A model generated the notes under the pieces. The model had not been told where the DNA came from, searched no databases, and saw only the letters and a list, made by a program, of their open reading frames with translations. Source: Lysinibacillus sphaericus (lineage in GTDB: Bacteria; Bacillota; Bacilli; Bacillales_A; Planococcaceae). From it: a stretch of DNA of 64,000 bases. The stretch is from assembly GCF_002982115.1 (NCBI RefSeq), contig NZ_CP019980.1, positions 3,604,001 to 3,668,000 of the forward strand, in the 5' to 3' direction. The first letter of the stretch is position 1, and each line of letters opens with the position of its first letter. Shown here one piece after another: positions 57,564 through 64,000 of this stretch. The position numbers and the translations under genes were made by a program.

Positions 57564-57784
57564 AATTTTTTTCAGTTGTTCATCCACAGCAATCCGTACT
57601 ATATAACGATAAAAATTTGTGTCCATTTCAATTTTCACAGGCAATGTGCCCTATCATAAAATAAAAAGATTTTAAGCATGAATATTCTGAACTGTTTCTA
57701 TGTCCGCTTATTGACTTCTCGCTTCTACGATGTCTTAATTTAACTATAAAAAATTTTAAAGCATTTTAGAAAGGGCGTATTACT
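57564..57784 (+). promoter_or_regulatory. Upstream region of the chemoreceptor gene
   Basis: AT-rich segment without a gene. An inverted repeat, AAAATTTTATCGTTAT at 57537-57552 against ATAACGATAAAAATTT at 57603-57618, spans its left edge. I looked for a sigma-D promoter (TAAA-N15-GCCGATAT) and saw no convincing match. Confidence 0.3.
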
Positions 57785-59470
57785 ATGTCTGTTGGCAAAA
57801 AATTAAGCTTCGGTTTTTTCTCAATTATTTTGATCTTATTTATGTCTTTGCTTATTTTGTTCAACCAATTTTCCAATATTGAGAAGAAAGTTGAAGCTGC
57901 ATTAGAAGACCGCGTTTCCCAAGTAGAACTGTCAGATAGTATTCAATTTGAAATGGCGATGCAAGGTCTTTTTATTCGCGCAATGTTTATAGAAGATACA
58001 GCAAGTAATAAGGATAGTTTAATTAAACACGCTGGATTGTTAGATGAGCACGTTGCCGAAATTGCAAAAAAAGCAGATTCGCCCGAAATGGTTGAATATG
58101 CCAAAGAACTTGATACATATAACGATGCTTTTAACAAAGCAGCTGATCGTGCTTTAGCTTTACATGATGAAGGAAAATTAGATGAGGCGTTAAAAATAGT
58201 CAATAGTGATGCACAACAAGCAAACCGAGGACTACTAGAAGTCTCAAATAAAGTTGTCGATTACCAAAAAACACAGCTAGAGAATATTACAGCAGAATCT
58301 AAAGAAGCAGTGAAAAATTCACAAATCATTTCGATTATCGCGATTATTATTGGTGTAGCACTTGGCATATTCTTAATGCTTTATGTACATCGCAAAGTTA
58401 CTACCCCTTTAAAATCAGTTGTAGCCGCTGCCAACAACATTGCAAACGGTGAATTATATCATCAAGATATTACCAACCACTCTAAAGATGAAATTGGACA
58501 ACTGGCGATAGCCTTTAATACGATGAAAAGTAACTTAAGTAATTTAATGACACATATTCAAAATAACTCAGAACATTTAACAGGCGCAGCCGAGGAGTTA
58601 ACGGCTTCTACTGAAGAAGTTTCTGCTACAACAGAAGAAGTTTCTTCACGCATTCATGAAACCGCCGCCGCGGCCGAAACCGCAACAATTGCTGCAAAGG
58701 AAAGTGCTGCCGCAATGGATGAAACAGCTACAGGTGTACAACGTATTGCAGAAGCAACACAACAGCTTCACCATAGCGCCATCGCTACATCAGAAACAGC
58801 CAATACAGGGAACAATATAATAGAAGAAGCCCAACAGCAAATGAATGTAATCAATGATTCTACTCAACTTATTAACACACTCGTTCAAAAACTAAGTAAA
58901 CAATCAGTAGAAATCAGCAATATTACAGAAGTTATTACAGCAATTACAGATCAAACCAACCTGCTCGCTCTAAATGCCGCTATCGAAGCAGCACGCGCAG
59001 GTGAACACGGGAAAGGCTTTGCTGTTGTAGCAGATGAGGTGCGCAAGCTAGCCGAAGAATCAAAACAATCCGCTAATAAAATTGTCGCTTTAACACAAGA
59101 TATTCAGCAAGATACTAAAAATGTAGAAAAAGCAGTAGTCGACGGTCTTCATTCTGTAAATGATGGTGTTAAAATGATTGGAGAGGCAGGCATTGCTTTC
59201 GAATCCATTGTCCAAGCAATTACGTCGATGTCCGATCAAATTGAAGATATTTCGGCAACATCAGAAGAAATATCTGCCAGCGCTGAACAAGTAGCCGCAT
59301 CAGTTGCTGAAATTGCTTACGGCGCTTCAGCAAGTGCGGATAATACAAAGATTATTGCCGAAGCTATGAAAGAACAAGCAGCTACAATTCAACAAGTAAA
59401 CTTCGTTGCAACAGAATTAAGCGAGAAATCTTTAGAATTACAAAATCAGATTCACCAATTTAAGTTATAA
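57785..59470 (+). CDS. Methyl-accepting chemotaxis protein
   Basis: 561-aa chemoreceptor. Membrane helices are at about residues 10-27 and 181-200. The extracellular part between them is a predicted four-helix-bundle sensor (about 30-178). A HAMP domain covers about 202-255. The cytoplasmic signalling domain has the tip [20 protein letters not shown] and adaptation helices rich in Glu/Gln/Ala. No C-terminal pentapeptide for CheR is seen. The ligand is unknown; a peptide transporter follows, which might hint at peptide taxis. Confidence 0.95.
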   Translation: MSVGKKLSFGFFSIILILFMSLLILFNQFSNIEKKVEAALEDRVSQVELSDSIQFEMAMQGLFIRAMFIEDTASNKDSLIKHAGLLDEHVAEIAKKADSPEMVEYAKELDTYNDAFNKAADRALALHDEGKLDEALKIVNSDAQQANRGLLEVSNKVVDYQKTQLENITAESKEAVKNSQIISIIAIIIGVALGIFLMLYVHRKVTTPLKSVVAAANNIANGELYHQDITNHSKDEIGQLAIAFNTMKSNLSNLMTHIQNNSEHLTGAAEELTASTEEVSATTEEVSSRIHETAAAAETATIAAKESAAAMDETATGVQRIAEATQQLHHSAIATSETANTGNNIIEEAQQQMNVINDSTQLINTLVQKLSKQSVEISNITEVITAITDQTNLLALNAAIEAARAGEHGKGFAVVADEVRKLAEESKQSANKIVALTQDIQQDTKNVEKAVVDGLHSVNDGVKMIGEAGIAFESIVQAITSMSDQIEDISATSEEISASAEQVAASVAEIAYGASASADNTKIIAEAMKEQAATIQQVNFVATELSEKSLELQNQIHQFKL

Positions 59471-59482
59471 AACAATAAGTAA

Positions 59483-59537
59483 ACATTCTAGGTAAATGCT
59501 GATAACGAGACAGCGTTTATTCTAGAGTGTTTTTTTA
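59483..59537 (+). terminator. Terminator of the chemoreceptor gene
   Basis: ACATTCTAG-GTAAATGCTG pairs with CAGCGTTTAT-CTAGAGTGT with G-U pairs and one bulge, followed by seven T. Confidence 0.85.
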
Positions 59538-60244
59538 CACGATTTTTTAGAAATAATTGGATAATTCGAATGATAAAACGTGAAATTTAGATATGAAATC
59601 ATTTTTATACAAAATTTAGCTGACTTTGTTGATTTCTGTCGAAAAGAGGAAACTGCACAATCAAAAATCTATTCTTAATTGAAAAACACCCCACATTTTT
59701 TATAAAAAATAGCGATTACAAAGGCAAATGAATTATTTTAAAAAAACATTAGACTACTTTCTTGTGCTAAAATCCCCCTATAAACAACATAAATAGTCAT
59801 GTTAAATCATACAAATTTCTCTCAATTTCCCTTTTTTTCTCTCCCAAAGCTAAATACTAGATAAATACAAAACAAAATTTTTATATATCATTTATAGATA
59901 GTATTATTCATATTTTTAGATTAGAAACTGCAAAAAATTACCTAATAAAAAATCATATTCACTTAGTTTTACAATGATTTTCTACAAAACTATAAAAATT
60001 CTTCAAGGTAGAACATCTATGACTTTAGAATCATTTTTTATTTTGTAATAATATTATCAAAAAAATAGGAATTTTCCGTATAGTAAATCATTTTTTTGAT
60101 TTTGTTTCATTTTTGATATTTTTAGCTATTTTAAATCAAATTCTCATTATTTAAACACTTTTGTACTCTAAAGTGATAAACAGAAGAAAATTATTATTCT
60201 TGTAAATGTCAGATAATACTATATAAATTTGAATCTTTTTTATT
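59538..60244. other. Long AT-rich gene-free stretch before oppA
   Basis: About 700 bp of very AT-rich sequence with many short A and T runs and no supported gene on either strand. It may hold extra promoters or regulator sites for the peptide transporter. A sequence around 60170-60195 is weakly like a CodY site (GAAAATT half only), which I do not call. Confidence 0.5.
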
Positions 60245-60272
60245 TTGTGCACAATGACTTTTTTGGTATATT
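60245..60272 (+). promoter_or_regulatory. Candidate promoter of oppA
   Basis: TTGTGC (60245-60250), 16-nt spacer, extended -10 TGG-TATATT (60267-60272), about 40 bp before the ribosome site. The -35 matches only half of consensus. Confidence 0.45.
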
Positions 60273-60320
60273 AAATAGGAGCTTCACAAAAGGCTTAAAA
60301 ATTGTATAAGGGGGATTCAC

Positions 60321-61976
60321 ATGAATAAGAACAAAAAGTTTTTATTACTAACTGTCCTTGCAGTATTTTCATTAGTACTTGCTGCATGTGGCTTTGGTGG
60401 AGATTCGTCTGACAAAGCAAAAGACGATAAAAAAGATTCTGGTTCATCAGAAACAGCAAAAGAGCTGAACTTAGTAATACCTTCTGAGCCACCATCTTTA
60501 CACCCACAACTTGCAACAGATTCTACATCTAGTGCAATCTTAATTAACGTATTTGAAGGTCTAACTCGTGCAGACGCTGATGGACAACCACAGCCAGCTA
60601 TGGCTGAGAAATGGGATGTAAGTGAAGATGGTTTAACTTACACATTCCACTTACGCGATGCAAAATGGACAAACGGAGATCCAGTAGTTGCTGGCGACTT
60701 CGAATATGCTTGGAAATGGGCTTTAAATCCAGAAAACCTATCTGAATATGCTTCTGTATTCTACCCAATTAAAGGTGCTGAAGCTTACAATACAGGTGCT
60801 GGTTCTGTTGATGAAGTAGGAATTAAAGCTGAAGATGAAAAAACATTAGTTGTTACTTTAGCAAACCCAACTGCTTACTTCTTAGAGTTAACTGCATTCA
60901 AAACTTACTCACCAATCAACCAAAAAGTGGTTGAAGGTAAAGATGATTGGTACGCTGAAGCTGGTGAAAACTACGTAACAAACGGACCATACACATTAGA
61001 TACTTGGAAACACAGTGATTCAATCGTGCTTAAGAAAAACGACGGTTACTGGGATGCTGCAAACGTAGCAGTTAATACAGTAAACATCGGTATGGTTGAA
61101 AACGAAGCAACTGCTGTAACAATGTTCAAAAATGGAGAAATTGATTACTTAGGTTCTCCATACCAAACAGTAGCACTTGATGCTATTGATGGATTCAAAG
61201 CTGACAAGTCATTAAATATTGATGACTATGCTGCTATCTATTGGTACAAATTCAACACAACAGATAAAGTTACTGGAAACGCTAACATCCGTAAAGCGTT
61301 AACATTAGCAATCGACCGTCAAGGCTTAATTGACAACGTAACTAAAGGTGAACAAAAACCTGCATTAGGTATGGTTCCATCTGCAATCAGTGGTTTTGAA
61401 GAAGACCGCGGTTACTACAAAGATAACGATGTTGAAGGTGCTAAAGCAGCACTTGAAGCTGGTATGAAAGAACTTGGTATTAAAGACGCTAAAGATATCA
61501 AAATCAACTTATCATTCAATACAAGTGAAGCACACGCTTCTATCGCTCAATACATCCAAGAAGGATGGAGCAAAAACCTTGGAATTACTGTAAGTCTTGA
61601 TAACTCAGAATGGCAAGTTTACTTAGAAAAACTTAACGTTCTTGACTATCAAATCGGTCGTATGGGCTGGATTGCAGACTACAACGATCCTTACACATTC
61701 TTAGAAATGTACGATACTGCTAAAAACGGTAACAACGATACTGGTTGGGAAAATCCGAAGTACAAAGAATTGTTAAAACAATCAGTTGCAGAAGTAGATA
61801 CAGCTAAACGTCTTGAGCTATTAAAAGAAGCTGAAGCTATCGCAGTTTCAGAATTCCCAGTTGCGCCAATCTACTACTACACAAACCTTTCAGTAAAACA
61901 AAAGTATGTTAAAAACATGGGATCAGATAGACTTGGTATCATCCAACTTAAAAACGTTGATTTAGACGCTAAATAA
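60321..61976 (+). CDS. oppA: Oligopeptide-binding lipoprotein OppA
   Basis: 551-aa substrate-binding protein of a peptide ABC transporter (SBP family 5). The lipoprotein signal is residues 1-23, with the lipobox LAAC and acylated C23. A Ser/Asp/Lys-rich linker follows. Domain motifs: NLVIPSEPPSLHPQLATDS, AMAEKWDVSEDGLTYTFHLR and WIADYNDPYTFLEMY. The start follows GGGGG. Low-GC codon choice and even spelling suggest strong expression. A terminator-like hairpin follows, so OppA is probably made in excess over OppB-F. Confidence 0.97.
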   Translation: MNKNKKFLLLTVLAVFSLVLAACGFGGDSSDKAKDDKKDSGSSETAKELNLVIPSEPPSLHPQLATDSTSSAILINVFEGLTRADADGQPQPAMAEKWDVSEDGLTYTFHLRDAKWTNGDPVVAGDFEYAWKWALNPENLSEYASVFYPIKGAEAYNTGAGSVDEVGIKAEDEKTLVVTLANPTAYFLELTAFKTYSPINQKVVEGKDDWYAEAGENYVTNGPYTLDTWKHSDSIVLKKNDGYWDAANVAVNTVNIGMVENEATAVTMFKNGEIDYLGSPYQTVALDAIDGFKADKSLNIDDYAAIYWYKFNTTDKVTGNANIRKALTLAIDRQGLIDNVTKGEQKPALGMVPSAISGFEEDRGYYKDNDVEGAKAALEAGMKELGIKDAKDIKINLSFNTSEAHASIAQYIQEGWSKNLGITVSLDNSEWQVYLEKLNVLDYQIGRMGWIADYNDPYTFLEMYDTAKNGNNDTGWENPKYKELLKQSVAEVDTAKRLELLKEAEAIAVSEFPVAPIYYYTNLSVKQKYVKNMGSDRLGIIQLKNVDLDAK

Positions 61977-62007
61977 TCTAAATAATATTTTTTAAGCTCT
62001 ACAGCGA

Positions 62008-62050
62008 AGAGCTGCCTCGAAGCCACTTCGGCGCGAGTCAGCTCTTTTTA
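62008..62050 (+). terminator. Attenuating terminator between oppA and oppB
   Basis: AAGAGCTG (62008-62015) pairs with CAGCTCTT (62040-62047); inside, CGAAG and CTTCG form a second stem. T follows. Partial read-through would give more OppA than membrane components, as is common for binding-protein operons. Confidence 0.8.
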
Positions 62051-62105
62051 AAATACGAAGGCATATATTTGTCAGAAAATTGACAAATAGAAGGAGGAGT
62101 TTTAT

Positions 62106-63035
62106 GTGATTAATTATATTTTGAAAAGGCTGATGTATATACTTCTCGCGCTTTTCGTCATCGTAACGGCTACGTTTTTCTTAATGCGTCTTGCTCCAGG
62201 TAGTCCTTTTGCAAGTGAACGTAATTTCCCTCCGCAAATCGAGGAAAAGTTAAACGAAACGTATGGATTAAATAACCCTTGGTATATTCAATATAAAGAT
62301 TATTTAATCGATACGGCCTCATTTAATTTCGGTGAGTCTATGAAGTATAAAGCGCGTTCTACAAATGACATGATTAATGAGAGCTTCCCTGTTTCGTTAA
62401 CTCTTGGGATTGAAGCTATGCTATTGGCGGTTGGATTCGGTGTATTAATAGGCGTAGTTTCAGCGCTTTATCATAATAAGTGGCCGGATTATTTGGCAAC
62501 GTCCTTTGCGGTGCTCGGAATATCGGTACCATCGTTTATTTTGGCAGGTTTAATGCAGTATTTCTTAGCCTTTAAATTAGGCTGGTTCCCTGTTAGTGGA
62601 TGGAAAGGTTTCGTCTATAGTATCTTACCTGCCCTTGCTATTGCGTTCTCACATATGGGCTTTATCGCTAAACTAACACGTTCTAGTATGCTTGAACAAA
62701 ACAGCAGTGATTATGTAAAAATGGCTCGTGCGAAAGGGATTGGCAAATGGACAGTCGTTTTCCGCCATACTTTACGTAATGCCCTTCTACCAGTTATCAC
62801 GTACCTTGGTCCATTAACAGCTGGTGTTGTAACAGGTAGTTTTATCGTTGAAAATATATTCGCAATCCCTGGTCTAGGTAAACACTTTGTACAAAGTATT
62901 ACAAACCGTGATTACACAGTTATCATGGGAACGACAGTGTTCTATTCAATCATCCTTTTATTTGCGGTATTAATTGTCGATATTTTATATAGCTTTATTG
63001 ATCCGCGAATTAAGTTGAAGGGAGCGAAAAAGTAA
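62106..63035 (+). CDS. oppB: Oligopeptide ABC transporter permease OppB
   Basis: 309-aa membrane permease with about six helices. N-terminal LKRLMYILLALFVIVTATFF; the cytoplasmic EAA loop contains RHTLRNALLPVITYLGPLTAG. The start is GTG at 62106 after AGGAGGAG; an ATG two bases earlier reads ATG-TGA and cannot be the start. The stop overlaps the oppC start by one base. Confidence 0.97.
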   Translation: MINYILKRLMYILLALFVIVTATFFLMRLAPGSPFASERNFPPQIEEKLNETYGLNNPWYIQYKDYLIDTASFNFGESMKYKARSTNDMINESFPVSLTLGIEAMLLAVGFGVLIGVVSALYHNKWPDYLATSFAVLGISVPSFILAGLMQYFLAFKLGWFPVSGWKGFVYSILPALAIAFSHMGFIAKLTRSSMLEQNSSDYVKMARAKGIGKWTVVFRHTLRNALLPVITYLGPLTAGVVTGSFIVENIFAIPGLGKHFVQSITNRDYTVIMGTTVFYSIILLFAVLIVDILYSFIDPRIKLKGAKK

Positions 63036-63955
63036 TGACGCAACAACCGATTAACAAAGATATGTTTAAAATTGTCGGTGGAAATCATGAAGCAACTGAT
63101 AAATTAGCTGATAAATCCGTTTCCTTCTGGAAGGAAGTATTTATTCGTTTTTCACATAACAAGATGGCGATTTTTGGTTTAGTCACTTTAATCATCATTA
63201 TTTTAATGGCGATTTTTGCACCGATGCTTTCACAATATAAATACAGCGATCAACTTGGTGTTTTCAACTCTCCACCATCTGCAGAATTTTGGTTTGGGAC
63301 AGATGATTTAGGTCGTGATATTTTCGTACGTATTTGGGCAGGTGCTCGTATTTCCTTATTTATCGGGATTACAGCGGCGGTTATTGACTTAATTATCGGC
63401 GTTCTTTGGGGAAGTATTTCAGGTTTAGCTGGTGGTCGCGTTGATAATATTATGATGCGTATTGCCGACGTATTAACTGCGGTTCCTTACCTATTAGTTG
63501 TAATCGTATTATTAGTTGTTTTACAACCAGGTCTATTCCCTATGATTATCGCCCTTTCGATTACAGGTTGGATTAACATGGCTCGTATCGTCCGTGGTGA
63601 AGTATTATCGATTAAAAATCAAGAATATGTACTTGCTGCACGTACTTTAGGTGCTAGCACAGGGCATTTAATTTTAAAACATTTAATTCCAAATGCGCTT
63701 GGTGCAATTTTAGTAACAATGACATTAACAATTCCATCTGCTATTTTCACGGAATCGTTCTTAAGTTACCTTGGACTTGGTGTCCCTGCTCCACACGCTT
63801 CATGGGGTACAATGGCATCTGACGGAAATAAAGCGATTGCTAACGCTCCGTGGCGCTTAATTTTCCCAGCAGTATTTATCTCGCTAACAATCTTTGCGTT
63901 TAATGCTATTGGTGATGGCTTACGAGATGCACTAGATCCAAAACTACGTAAATAA
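63035..63955 (+). CDS. oppC: Oligopeptide ABC transporter permease OppC
   Basis: 306-aa second permease. A soluble N-terminal ~45 residues precedes the first helix (MAIFGLVTLIIIILMAIFAP). The periplasmic-side motif FWFGTDDLGRDIF and the EAA loop LIPNALGAILVTMTLTIPSA are typical. It is followed by the ribosome site of oppD. Confidence 0.97.
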   Translation: MTQQPINKDMFKIVGGNHEATDKLADKSVSFWKEVFIRFSHNKMAIFGLVTLIIIILMAIFAPMLSQYKYSDQLGVFNSPPSAEFWFGTDDLGRDIFVRIWAGARISLFIGITAAVIDLIIGVLWGSISGLAGGRVDNIMMRIADVLTAVPYLLVVIVLLVVLQPGLFPMIIALSITGWINMARIVRGEVLSIKNQEYVLAARTLGASTGHLILKHLIPNALGAILVTMTLTIPSAIFTESFLSYLGLGVPAPHASWGTMASDGNKAIANAPWRLIFPAVFISLTIFAFNAIGDGLRDALDPKLRK

Positions 63956-63968
63956 GGAGGTGGCCGAA

Positions 63969-64000
63969 ATGAGTAAAACAATTTTAGAAGTAAAAGATTT
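63969..64000 (+). CDS. oppD: OppD ATPase, first codons only
   Basis: The ATG at 63969 follows AAGGAGGTGG. The first ten codons read MSKTILEVKD, a usual beginning for the Opp ATPase. The gene runs off the window, so the identity rests on operon order. Confidence 0.75.
   Translation, partial: MSKTILEVKD

Noticed and set aside
60170-60195. Possible CodY box upstream of oppA
   Set aside because: Only the right half (GAAAATT) matches AATTTTCWGAAAATT; about five of fifteen positions differ, which is common by chance in such AT-rich DNA.

Overview
The window is a low-GC Bacillales chromosome segment, most like Lysinibacillus or a related Planococcaceae genus. That placement is inferred from gene order and protein sequence; no database was searched. 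Almost all of it is the conserved ylo-ylq housekeeping cluster known from Bacillus subtilis, lying on the minus strand. In the direction of transcription (high to low coordinates) it runs yicC, gmk, rpoZ, coaBC, priA, def, fmt, rsmB, rlmN, prpC, prkC, rsgA, rpe, thiN, spoVM; then yloU, fakA, sdaAB, sdaAA, recG, fapR, plsX, fabD, fabG, acpP, rnc, smc, ftsY, ylxM, ffh, rpsP, khpA, rimM, trmD, rplS, lepB, rbgA, rnhB, ylqG, ylqH, sucC, sucD, dprA, topA, trmFO, xerC and the 5' part of hslV. No rRNA, tRNA, insertion sequence, prophage or CRISPR array was seen.

Region by region: 1-5.9 kb holds protease, recombination, topoisomerase and tRNA-methylation genes. 6.1-8.2 kb encodes succinyl-CoA synthetase. 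8.4-10.6 kb holds a FlhB-like/FliK-like pair outside any flagellar operon. 10.6-18 kb covers RNase HII, ribosome assembly, signal peptidase, L19 with its leader RNA, TrmD, RimM, S16 and SRP. 18-29.4 kb holds SMC, RNase III, the FapR-controlled fatty-acid/phospholipid operon and RecG. 29.6-33.6 kb holds serine dehydratase and the fatty-acid kinase pair. 40.3-55 kb holds L28, the small sporulation gene spoVM, and the translation-maturation, PASTA-kinase and PriA genes. 55.3-57 kb is RqcH on the plus strand. 57.8-64 kb is a chemoreceptor followed by an oligopeptide ABC transporter (oppABC, start of oppD).

The main accessory insertion is at 34.3-40.1 kb, between yloU and rpmB. It holds a RocB-like M20 hydrolase, a RocE-like amino-acid permease, a dimethylarginine-hydrolase-like enzyme and an arginine-deiminase-family enzyme, with a divergent IclR regulator. 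A sigma-A promoter followed by a four-half-site TTTCC/GGAAA operator lies in the divergent gap. This looks like a regulated uptake and breakdown route for arginine or a modified guanidino compound.

Observations that go beyond a routine annotation: a spoVM gene whose only possible start is CTG; a possible 16-codon leader ORF with a 13-bp hairpin coupled to recG; a 40/42-bp tandem repeat that supplies the last codons of the rocB-like gene; a family of intergenic elements with covarying terminator hairpins; a shortened, degenerate CoaB half in CoaBC; and the absence of remA and ylqD from their usual places.
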